From contig DAIRGS010000390.1 of assembly GCA_036794395.1 (NCBI GenBank), forward strand, positions 1-6,200: a DNA stretch of 6,200 nucleotides, given 5' to 3'. Shown here one piece after another: positions 1 to 5,248 of this stretch (position 1 is its first letter; the number at the start of each line of letters is the position of its first letter). The translations under genes were made by a program, and so were the position numbers. The notes under the pieces are model-generated. The model was not told the DNA's origin. It searched no databases and saw nothing but the letters and a program-made list of their open reading frames with translations. The stretch comes from DASXMX01 sp036794395. GTDB lineage: Bacteria; Planctomycetota; Phycisphaerae; Tepidisphaerales; Tepidisphaeraceae.

Positions 1-163
1 GCTCGTCGAAGTGAACTCGATTCGGCCAGGACGCGGCGGCGAGCCTGCTGGCAAGGGGCGAAGCCCAGACCCCAGGGGGAACACCCTCGGGGAAGCCCTG
101 TGAGCTGAAGGGTAACGTGACAAAGCGACGCCGGGGCAGGAGTCAGAGCGCCCGTAGTAGCGC

Positions 164-181
164 GGGAAAGCATGCTTTCCC
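164..181 (+). other. Perfect 18-nt palindrome, intron RNA hairpin
   Basis: GGGAAAGCATGCTTTCCC is self-complementary and would fold as a 7-bp stem with a CATG loop. A second hairpin, ACGGG (187-191) with CCCGT (198-202), follows closely. Both lie where the intron RNA leads into the protein-coding domain, so I read them as intron secondary structure and not as operators. Confidence 0.55.
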
Positions 182-275
182 ATTAAACGGGGTAATGCCC
201 GTGGAGCCAAGGCGGGGCAGGAAGGTGGATGGCGGACTTCGGCGAGCGCTCAGTCGAGCCGTGACGAACGGATCG

Positions 276-676
276 ATGCAAGAGCAACCGGCGGCAGTGC
301 CCGCGCGGGTTATACAAGCCGGAGAACGCCGTGCCCGCTGGGCGTGGGCGGAAGGGTCGATCTGGACGGATCGCATGCCCAGGGCCCTTGAAGAAGGGGT
401 CAAAGGAGGAGTCTGGTTCAGCTTGATTGACACCCCAAGCTGCGCGGCTGGTTTGAATACTTCAAACACAGCTACAAAACCACCTTCCCCGGCATGGACA
501 GCTACGGGCGCGGGCGGCTGCGAAGCCTCCTACGCAAACGAAGCAAACGCCGGGGAAGGGGTCGCGGCTCGGATCATCAACGCTGGCCCAACACGTTCTT
601 TGCGGCGCTGGGGCTGTACTCGTTGAAAGAAGCCCACGCGCTGGCGTATCAGTCCGCGAAAGCGGCGAACCACTGA
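276..676 (+). pseudogene. ltrA: Group II intron reverse transcriptase/maturase, internal deletion and frame change
   Basis: Two ends of an intron-encoded reverse transcriptase/maturase are fused. The N-terminal piece (ATG at 276 to about 431) reads ...SIWTDRMPRALEEGVKGG followed by VWFSLID, which matches the start of this family just before the RT domain. The C-terminal piece (about 434-676, another frame, TGA at 674-676) reads LRGWFEYFKHSYKTTFP and then an Arg-rich stretch, DHQRWPNTFF and GLYSLKEAHAL, which is the typical end of these proteins. Everything between, roughly 300 residues including all RT motifs and the YADD active site, is gone. The downstream frame has a stop at 428-430, so no continuous protein crosses the scar. 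An upstream GTG at 117 would give an open frame, but 117-275 is better explained as intron RNA. The protein should be non-functional. Confidence 0.85.
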
Positions 677-681
677 CCGGA

Positions 682-714
682 AAGCCGGATGCGGGAAACC
701 CGCCCGTCCGGTTT
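682..714 (+). ncRNA. Group II intron domain V (catalytic hairpin)
   Basis: The lower stem AAGCCGGA (682-689) pairs with TCCGGTTT (707-714), with one G-U wobble at 684/712. It carries the catalytic triad AGC at 683-685. The upper stem GCGGG/CCCGC (691-695/699-703) is capped by AAA, or by a GAAA loop if one pair is shifted. The two-base bulge on the 3' side is CC at 704-705, where AC is the form I would expect, so there may be one substitution there. The domain otherwise looks able to fold normally. Confidence 0.85.
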
Positions 715-715
715 G

Positions 716-758
716 GAGGGAGGGGAGGCCGGAATCAACCGGCCTTCCCTACCCCTAT
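716..758 (+). ncRNA. Group II intron domain VI with branch-point A and 3' splice site
   Basis: A long helix forms from GGCCGG (727-732) with CCGGCC (739-744) around a six-base AATCAA loop. It extends through A726-T745, G725-T746, GGG (722-724) with CCC (747-749) and A721-T750. A751 is then unpaired, and pairing resumes with GGG (718-720) against CCC (752-754). This bulged A is the expected lariat branch point. It lies seven bases from the AU at 757-758, the likely intron end; an end at 759 is also possible. Confidence 0.8.
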
Positions 759-819
759 CGAGGAGGTGGATCTAATACTCGTCTGGCGAACGATCTTCTG
801 CATCGCCGATCTCCCTTGT

Positions 820-850
820 CGCAGATCCTTCGCTGGCGCTCAGGATGACA
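820..850. repeat. Dispersed-repeat-like palindromic sequence
   Basis: The core 'agatccttcgctggcgct' followed by 'caggatgaca' contains ATCCT (825-829) and AGGAT (842-846) as inverted arms, with CGC/GCG inside. I recognise this 'atcctTCGC...cAGGATGACA' pattern as one found between genes in many bacterial genomes, but only one copy lies in this window, so its repeat status is from memory. It sits between the intron end and the BMP remnant. Confidence 0.4.
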
Positions 851-861
851 GTGTTAACACT
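850..861. other. Perfect 12-bp palindrome
   Basis: AGTGTTAACACT is perfectly self-complementary and lies nine bases beyond the stop codon of the minus-strand BMP remnant. It could be an operator-like site, part of a terminator (no T-run follows on either strand) or chance. No functional assignment is justified. Confidence 0.35.
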
Positions 862-869
862 AGGACAAA

Positions 870-1064
870 CTACGAACCCGTGCTGCCGATCACACCTTCG
901 ACGAGGTAATTCATTCCCCAAAGCGAGGGGTCCTGATCGTCGAAGCCCTTTCCGGCGGGGATGACTTCAGCGCCCTTGTTGTCGTTGAGAGGGCCCTTGA
1001 ACATCTGGAATTTGCCGGCGTTCATCTCGGCCTTGATGGCTTCGATCTTGGCCTGGGCTTCACT
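870..1064 (-). pseudogene. BMP-family ABC transporter substrate-binding lipoprotein, C-terminal fragment
   Basis: The last 64 codons of a gene read on the minus strand, with stop TAG at 870-872. The residues run EAQAKIEAIKAEMNAGKF, then FKGPLNDNKG, VIPAGKG and finally NYLVEGVIGSTGS. The pattern 'alternating K/E helix, AGKF, GPLxDNKG, VPAGK, xxLVEGVxG' is the C-terminal end of BMP (basic membrane protein/Med) lipoproteins, which bind nucleosides or related ligands for ABC importers. The usual length is about 330-380 residues, so over 80% is missing, including the signal peptide and binding site. At about 1062 the frame runs into antisense ureC sequence (...SGFPAFPS), so the missing part was removed by a rearrangement, not by the window edge. 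A longer open frame to 1313 is a chimera. The original ligand cannot be told from this piece. Confidence 0.75.
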
Positions 1065-1896
1065 TGGAAAAGCCGGGAACCCTGATGTGATGACGGGAGT
1101 GACGGCGGGACTGATTATTGGCGTGACGACTGAAGTCATTGCGGGGGAAGGGCTGATCCTGACCGCTGGTGGAATCGATACGCATATCCATTTCATCTGT
1201 CCGCAGCAGGCGCACGAAGCCATTGCCGCCGGCCTGACCACGATGATCGGTGGTGGAACAGGCCCGGCCACGGGCACATGCGCGACCACCTGCACGCCGG
1301 GCGCCGCGCACATGCGGATGATGCTTCAGGCGACGGATGCGCTTCCGCTTAATTTCGGATTCACGGGTAAGGGGAACTCGGCCAAACCTGAAGGCCTGGC
1401 CGACCAGATTCTTGCCGGCGCGATTGGAGTGAAACTGCACGAAGACTGGGGCACGACGCCGGCCGCGATTGACTGCTGTCTGACGATCGCCGACCAGCAT
1501 GATGTGCAGGTGACGATTCATACTGATACGCTTAATGAGTCCGGATTTGTGGAGGCGTCGATCGTGGCTTTTAAGGGCCGGACAATACACACGTATCACA
1601 CGGAAGGGGCGGGCGGAGGGCATGCGCAGGATATCATTCGGGTGGGCTCCGAGCCTAATGTGTTACCCAGTTCGACCAACCCTACGCGGCCCTTCACGGT
1701 TAATACGCTGGATGAGCATCTGGACATGCTCATGGTCTGCCACCATCTGGATAGCAATCTTCCGGAGGATGTGGCGTTCGCTGAAAGCAGGATTCGCGCG
1801 GAGACGATTGCCGCTGAGGATGTGCTTCACGATCTGGGCGCGATCAGCATGATCAGCTCCGATTTTCAGGCGATGGGCCGGATCGGGGAAGTCTAA
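1063..1896 (+). pseudogene. ureC: Urease alpha subunit, internal fragment lacking both ends
   Basis: About 277 codons of the catalytic subunit of urease (urea to ammonia and carbamate), corresponding to roughly residues 96-370 of the 567-residue Klebsiella UreC. All active-site residues in this span are visible: the first two nickel-ligand histidines in GGIDTHIHFICPQQ (H134/H136, 1183-1191), the carbamylated lysine and next histidine in IGVKLHEDWG (K217/H219), H246 in TIHTDTLNESG, H272 in HTYHTEGAGGGH, C319/H320 in MVCHHLDSN and the ligand aspartate in SSDFQAMGRIGEV (D360). The last motif is normally SSDSQAMG, so S361 is Phe here. The N-terminal ~95 residues are replaced by antisense BMP sequence, and the C-terminal ~200 are absent: TAA (1894-1896) follows GEV directly. 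No ureA, ureB or accessory genes are nearby. The reading frame itself is undamaged, suggesting fairly recent truncation. An ATG at 961 would give a 311-codon chimera, unlikely to be functional. Confidence 0.88.
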
Positions 1897-1983
1897 CGAG
1901 CATGTGATGGGTGTAAGGCGAGTCCTGAGGTCGCGCCGATGCATCGCTCTCCGGCACACTTCTTGCCCTACCTGCTGCTGACT

Positions 1984-2010
1984 TTGCCGTCTCAATGCGT
2001 TGATTATTAT
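1984..2010 (+). promoter_or_regulatory. Weak candidate promoter for the response regulator
   Basis: TTGCCG (1984-1989) and TATTAT (2005-2010) resemble sigma-70 -35 and -10 boxes (4/6 and 5/6 matches), but the 15-bp spacing is short. A TG lies just upstream of the -10 (2001-2002). It lies 20 bases before the response-regulator ATG. No strong Shine-Dalgarno sequence is visible; only AAAAAGG at 2016-2022 is present. Confidence 0.2.
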
Positions 2011-2030
2011 CGGGGAAAAAGGCGAATAGC

Positions 2031-2680
2031 ATGGCCGCCACAACTGTCCGAATCATTCTCGTCGACGACCATACCCTGGCTCGCGCGGGGCTGAGAGCAC
2101 TTTTACAGCGCGAAACCTGGCTTTCCCGTGGAAGGCGAAGCTGCAACCGGGCGCGAGGCTGTCGAACTTGTGCGCCGGTTATCGCCCGATGTCGTGGTGA
2201 TGGATCTTCGCATGCCCGACCTGAACGGCATCGACGCGGCCCGCCAAATCATCGCGATCAAACCTGGCATAAAAAGTAATTGGGCTATCGGCAGCGGCTG
2301 ATGAGCGTTCCTCCGGCGAGATGAAACGGGCCGGGGCAGCAGGTTTCCTTGCCAAGGAATCGGCATATGAAGATTTGATCACCGCAATCCGCACAGTGAT
2401 CGGGAACGGCACATTCTTTGGCTCGCCGGGCCTTGCGGGGGCCGATTCAAACGGTGCTCACGATCGCGAAAAGACTGCATTCTCGGTTCTCTCGCTGCGC
2501 GAACGGGAAGTCTTGCAGTTGATGTCCGAAGGTCGTGCCACCAAGGAAATCGCCGCGTCGTTGAAGATCAGCGTGAAGACCGCCGAAACGCACCGTCGAA
2601 GTCTCATGGAAAAGTTGAAGGTGGATAGCGTGGCGGAACTCACCAAATACGCAATCCGCGAAGGTTTGACGAGCCTTTGA
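2031..2680 (+). pseudogene. NarL/FixJ-family response regulator with two +1 frameshifts
   Basis: If two single-base insertions are corrected, this encodes a 215-residue two-component response regulator, the normal length for the family. Frame 1 (ATG 2031 to about 2114) gives MAATTVRIILVDDHTLARAG with the acidic pair D12/D13. An extra A in AAA (2113-2115) moves to frame 2, which gives the phosphoacceptor region SPDVVVMDLRMPDLNG (D58). An extra A in AAAAA (2271-2275) moves to frame 3, which gives VIGLSAAAD (S86), GAAGFLAKES (K108) and a C-terminal LuxR-type helix-turn-helix: LSLREREVLQLMSEGRATKE, then IAASLKISVKTAETHR. The stop is TGA 2678-2680. All conserved receiver residues are present. As it stands, translation from 2031 ends at 2279 after about 28 correct residues. 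No sensor kinase is adjacent. It is either a young pseudogene or has two homopolymer sequencing errors; both shifts being in A-runs makes the latter a real possibility. Confidence 0.85.
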
Positions 2681-3012
2681 ATCCCCACCTGAATTGGTAA
2701 GACCAACCGAAATTGAGGACAAAAAAAGTGCTGGCGGGTGACGAAGGCCGGGGGGGGAGACCGTTCGCCAGCAACCGCCAGCACGAGCATACAATAGGGA
2801 GTGCTCTGCCCGGGAGCAAGGGCGCTGTAAAGAATTTTCAAACCAATCGTTTTCGCCGCTCACCTGCCGTAAATTCATACCAGTCGCACGTTTTCTGCAG
2901 CGGCGATTGAACTTTCTGATCTGATCTGCAAAATAAGAACAATTGGCCCGGCGGCGGAGCTGAGGGAGTTTTTCACAGGGTCTGTTGGAGGGCTGATTCG
3001 AAAGGATTCGTC
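2681..3012. other. Gene-free interval with hairpins
   Basis: No convincing coding region lies here on either strand. The open frames that cross it have no recognisable residues. It contains a small hairpin (TTGGT 2694-2698 with ACCAA 2702-2706), the large hairpin at 2728-2784 listed separately, competing short stems GAGCA/TGCTC (2785-2789/2802-2806) and GCTC/GAGC (2803-2806/2814-2817), an 8-bp inverted pair TCGCCGCT/AGCGGCGA (2853-2860/2899-2906) and a short tandem CTGATCTGATCTG (2917-2929). The 3' part must contain the promoter for the gene starting at 3013, but I cannot place it: TTGAAC at 2907-2912 has no good -10 partner. Confidence 0.5.
2721..2784 (-). terminator. Intrinsic-terminator-like hairpin followed by T7 on the minus strand
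   Basis: GTGCTGGCGG (2728-2737) and CCGCCAGCAC (2775-2784) are perfect 10-bp inverted arms. Read on the minus strand, the hairpin is followed directly by seven T residues (the A-run at 2721-2727). The 37-base loop is long for a terminator, but it can be partly closed by an inner GGCGAA/TTCGTC pairing. On the plus strand the same hairpin has no T-run after it. No minus-strand gene ends nearby, so it would serve either an unrecognised minus-strand transcript coming from the right or a small RNA. Confidence 0.4.
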
Positions 3013-3303
3013 ATGCCTCAGAAAAAGAAGAAGTCGGCTGCGAAACGTCCCCAGCCCAAGCGGACCCCAAAACGCCGCACGGCTTTGCCCGTGCCTTCGG
3101 CTCGGACGGCGCTGAAATCGGTCGCCAAGCCCCCGATCATGCAGCTTGTGATTCCCCCCGCGACTCCGGTCGAGCCTTCGCACGACATGATCGCCCGGCG
3201 AGCATTCGAAAACTGGATGATGCACCTTCGCCTGGCCAACGATCAGCTCGAGAACTGGCTGGACGCCGAATCCCAGTTGCGGCGTGAACTCAATCCTGAG
3301 TAA
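3013..3303 (+). CDS. DUF2934 domain protein with basic N-terminus
   Basis: A 96-residue cytoplasmic protein of unknown function. Residues 1-38 are rich in Lys, Arg, Ala and Pro (MPQKKKKSAAKRPQPKRTPK and onward) and are probably disordered. Residues about 57-91 (HDMIARRAFENWMMHLRLAN and onward through LENWLDAESQLR) match the short helical DUF2934 pattern 'IAxRAYExWxxxGxxxxxxxxWLxAExxL'. That domain often occurs in small, stress-associated or nucleic-acid-linked proteins of uncertain role, but a function cannot be assigned here. The start is supported by a GAAAGGA Shine-Dalgarno at 3000-3006, six bases before the ATG. The next gene begins eight bases after the stop, so the two are likely one transcript. 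The basic tail could bind nucleic acid or membrane surfaces; that is inference from composition only. Confidence 0.8.
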   Translation: MPQKKKKSAAKRPQPKRTPKRRTALPVPSARTALKSVAKPPIMQLVIPPATPVEPSHDMIARRAFENWMMHLRLANDQLENWLDAESQLRRELNPE

Positions 3304-3311
3304 CTTCAATC

Positions 3312-3593
3312 ATGCCTTGTCTAATTGTTATTCTTCTCCTGGGATTTCCACGCCTGGCTCTGCTGGCAATTTGGCTCCTGACCACCTGGACCAGACAGGC
3401 GTTCGAGACCACCCTGTGGCCGATCCTGGGATTCCTGTTTTTCCCGTACACGACCCTCAGCTACATGTGGGCCGCCATCCAGACCGGTCATCACATCGAC
3501 GGCGGGTGGGTGTTCGTGGTGGTCATTGGCGTGCTTCTGGATTTGGGCGCGATGGGATCGGCTAAGCGTCGCAAGCGAAAACGCCGCAGGTAA
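3312..3593 (+). CDS. Small three-helix membrane protein with Arg/Lys tail
   Basis: A 93-residue integral membrane protein of unknown function. Three hydrophobic segments are visible: about residues 3-25 (LIVILLLGFPRLALLAIWLL), 35-55 (LWPILGFLFFPYTTLSYMWA) and 64-80 (GGWVFVVVIGVLLDLG). It ends in a strongly basic tail (KRRKRKRRR, 85-93), which by the positive-inside rule would be cytoplasmic. The pattern 'FPR..L..IWL.T......FET.LWPILGFLF.PYTTL.Y.WA' is familiar to me from hypothetical proteins of planctomycetes and other bacteria, and I know of no assigned role. The start lies eight bases after the DUF2934 stop and has no clear Shine-Dalgarno, so translational coupling is plausible. The gene converges on the SIS-domain gene, with 30 bases between their stop codons. 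Confidence 0.75.
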   Translation: MPCLIVILLLGFPRLALLAIWLLTTWTRQAFETTLWPILGFLFFPYTTLSYMWAAIQTGHHIDGGWVFVVVIGVLLDLGAMGSAKRRKRKRRR

Positions 3594-3623
3594 CGCATCC
3601 GAGCCGCCGCAAACTCGGGCCAG

Positions 3624-4208
3624 CTATTTGCAGATATCCGGGTTCTCCATGAATGCATAGCACAGCATGTGGCAGATCGTCATCTGCGCATCCTCCGCGC
3701 GCCCATAGTGCGCGTCGGGAATGACGATCGGCAAGTCCGCGATCTCCGCCAGTTTCCCGCGCTTGCCCCCGACCAGGGCCGCGGTAAAGACCTTGCTTTT
3801 CTTCGCCCACTCCACCGCTTTGACGACGTTCGGTGAGTTGCCGCTCACGCTCATCACCAGCACGACATCCCCGGCGTTGGCATAATTCTGAAGCTGCCGA
3901 ACGTAAACGTCTTCGTACGCGTAATCATTGCCCAGCGCGGTCAGCCAACTCACGTTGTCATTGAGTGAGAGAACTCGAAAGCGCTTGCCCAGCTTATCCG
4001 ATGATCCCTTGCCCAGATCCGTCGCAAAGTGTGAGGCATTGGCCGCTGATCCCCCGTTGCCGAAAACAAAAACCTGTCGATCCTCCGCCAGTGCAATCCG
4101 CAGGCGGTCGATCAGCGCCGCCACGGCATCTGTCGGAATCGCGGCGGTGGCGGTTTGCTGGGCGTCGCGATAGTTATCAATCCACGTCTTAAGCGCAGTT
4201 GCGGTCAT
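3624..4208 (-). CDS. SIS-domain phosphosugar isomerase, GmhA-like
   Basis: A 194-residue single SIS-domain protein, close in length to phosphoheptose isomerase GmhA (192 in E. coli), which converts sedoheptulose 7-phosphate to D-glycero-D-manno-heptose 7-phosphate for heptose synthesis. The SIS phosphosugar-binding motifs are clear: FGNGGSAANASHFATDLGKG (49-68) and MSVSGNSPNVVKAVEWAKKS (119-138), plus ALGNDYAYEDVYVRQ (91-105). The metal ligands of GmhA are His, Glu, Gln and His; the aligned residues here are H60, D64, E172 and H180, with two conservative changes (Glu to Asp, Gln to Glu). It is therefore safest to call it GmhA-like, and the substrate may differ. The start at 4208 has a GAAAGGA Shine-Dalgarno at 4214-4220, five bases upstream. 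It lies 91 bases downstream of the ROK kinase on the same strand, so the pair probably forms a sugar-phosphate operon. Confidence 0.85.
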   Translation of the reverse strand: MTATALKTWIDNYRDAQQTATAAIPTDAVAALIDRLRIALAEDRQVFVFGNGGSAANASHFATDLGKGSSDKLGKRFRVLSLNDNVSWLTALGNDYAYEDVYVRQLQNYANAGDVVLVMSVSGNSPNVVKAVEWAKKSKVFTAALVGGKRGKLAEIADLPIVIPDAHYGRAEDAQMTICHMLCYAFMENPDICK

Positions 4209-4299
4209 CTCAATCCTTTCATGGCGGGGCCGCTCCAGCGACCTGTCTGCTCACAGTCTATTCGCCCACACTTCGGATAAAAGCCCAAACCAGAATCAT

Positions 4300-5229
4300 T
4301 CACAACAACGTCGAGGCCAGCAATAGCGCACCGACCGGCACGGCATCCTCCCCAAGCTCGGCCAGTCGCAACGGAGGCGGCGGGCAAAATACTTCCATCA
4401 CATGTTTCGGCAACTCTTCAGCCACCGCACTGCGAAGTGGCTCGCCGAGGTGCGCAAGCCCGCCTCCAAGCACCAAAACCGCTGGATGAATCAACTGCAC
4501 GACGTGTGACAAGCCAAACGCCAGATCTCCGGCCAGCTCCCCGAGAATCAGCTTTGCGTCCGGATCATTGCGCATCAGTGCTTCCGGCAAAAACTTCGAT
4601 TCGCCAACCGTGGCTTCTCCCGCTAATCCGCCCAAGACACTCAGAGGATTGCGCCTGGCCAATTCACGAATCCTTCGATCGATCGCCCATCCCGAGCAAC
4701 GCGACTCCACCGTTGTTCCCTCACGATCCAGCCGGATATGCCCAAACTCGGCCTCGCCCGGCGCAAGTCCATGATAGATTTGTGCCCCGATCACAATGCC
4801 TCCACCTACGCCGCTTCCCAGGTTGAAGTAAAACACCGGATCAAAGCCCTCGCCCGACCCCTTCAAAGCTTCCCCATATGCGGCAAGATTGGAATCATTT
4901 TCAACAATCACGGGAAGTCCGCTTTCCTTACTTAGCCAGTCGCGGATCGGAAAATTCTCCCACCCATGAATCTGATGCGATCGAACAATCGTCCCAGCCG
5001 CCCGATTCACCGGCCCGCCAAATCCCACCCCGATCGCGGCAGGGTGGGCGCCTTTCGCCCGCATCTGATCGATGCCGTTCAGGATCTGCCGGCAGATTGC
5101 CGGACCACCGCCGGCGCGATCCGCTTCAACCCGCCATCGATCTGTCAGCTTCCCTTTCGCGTTTCCCCGCACGATCTGAAGTTTGGTGCCGCCAATTTCA
5201 ATGGCGAGGAATTCACGCAAATCGGACAT
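4300..5229 (-). CDS. ROK-family sugar kinase without the zinc-cysteine motif
   Basis: A 309-residue cytoplasmic ROK protein, the normal length for kinases of this family, which phosphorylate hexoses or N-acetylated hexoses with ATP. The phosphate-binding motif EIGGTK is at 11-16 (Glu where Asp is usual), VGFGGPVN at 68-75, the catalytic segment VENDSNLAAYGEA at 109-121 with D112 as the likely base, LGSGVGGGIVIG at 137-148 and LIHPAVLVLGGGLA at 246-259. After EFGH (161-164), the usual zinc motif CxCGxxGCxE is replaced by ESRCSGWAID (176-184 region), leaving only H164 and C178. No DNA-binding N-terminal domain is present, so it is a kinase rather than a NagC/Mlc-type repressor. I chose the ATG at 5229: an in-frame ATG at 5445 would add 72 residues read from an intergenic repeat. 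No clear Shine-Dalgarno precedes 5229. It diverges from the aldo/keto reductase gene. Confidence 0.87.
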   Translation of the reverse strand: MSDLREFLAIEIGGTKLQIVRGNAKGKLTDRWRVEADRAGGGPAICRQILNGIDQMRAKGAHPAAIGVGFGGPVNRAAGTIVRSHQIHGWENFPIRDWLSKESGLPVIVENDSNLAAYGEALKGSGEGFDPVFYFNLGSGVGGGIVIGAQIYHGLAPGEAEFGHIRLDREGTTVESRCSGWAIDRRIRELARRNPLSVLGGLAGEATVGESKFLPEALMRNDPDAKLILGELAGDLAFGLSHVVQLIHPAVLVLGGGLAHLGEPLRSAVAEELPKHVMEVFCPPPPLRLAELGEDAVPVGALLLASTLL

Positions 5230-5248
5230 GCGAGCGATTCTATCTTTT

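Larger units (their letters stand above)
1..758 (+). mobile_element. Group II intron, 3' part (5' end outside window), with gutted maturase gene
   Basis: This is the 3' portion of a group II intron, a self-splicing RNA and retroelement. The 3' end is seen directly: a domain V hairpin (682-714) with the AGC catalytic triad, followed at once by a domain VI helix (716-755) with a bulged adenosine at 751, seven bases before the likely 3' splice site at 758 (ending AU). Upstream of the protein remnant, 1-275 contains small hairpins such as the palindrome at 164-181 and ACGGG/CCCGT around 187-202. These are expected of domains I to IV, although I cannot assign each domain. The 5' end (a GUGYG-type start) is not in the window. 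The encoded reverse transcriptase is internally deleted, so the element cannot move on its own. Splicing could still occur if a maturase were supplied in trans. Confidence 0.85.

Noticed and set aside
117..626. Plus-strand open frame of 169 codons starting with GTG
   Set aside because: 117-275 fits intron RNA with hairpins, 276-431 is the real RT N-terminus, and the part after 431 is the RT C-terminus read in the wrong frame.
961..1062. N-terminal extension of ureC from the ATG at 961
   Set aside because: These 34 codons are the antisense of the BMP C-terminus and have no urease similarity.
1065..1313. Minus-strand extension of the BMP fragment to an ATG at 1313
   Set aside because: This part is antisense to conserved ureC motifs and has none of the BMP family pattern.
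2113..2275. Programmed ribosomal frameshifting in the response regulator
   Set aside because: Two separate shifts would be needed in a family that is not known to use them. The AAA site is not a slippery sequence and no stimulatory structure was evident.
2713..2910. 65-codon plus-strand open frame in the gap
   Set aside because: It reads through the hairpin and G-run, has no Shine-Dalgarno and no recognisable protein features.
2917..2929. Tandem CTGATCTGATCTG
   Set aside because: Only two and a half copies of a five-base unit, easily chance.
3599..3618. Possible terminator CCGAG/CTCGG between the convergent genes
   Set aside because: The stem is only five base pairs with a ten-base loop, and there is no T-run on either strand.
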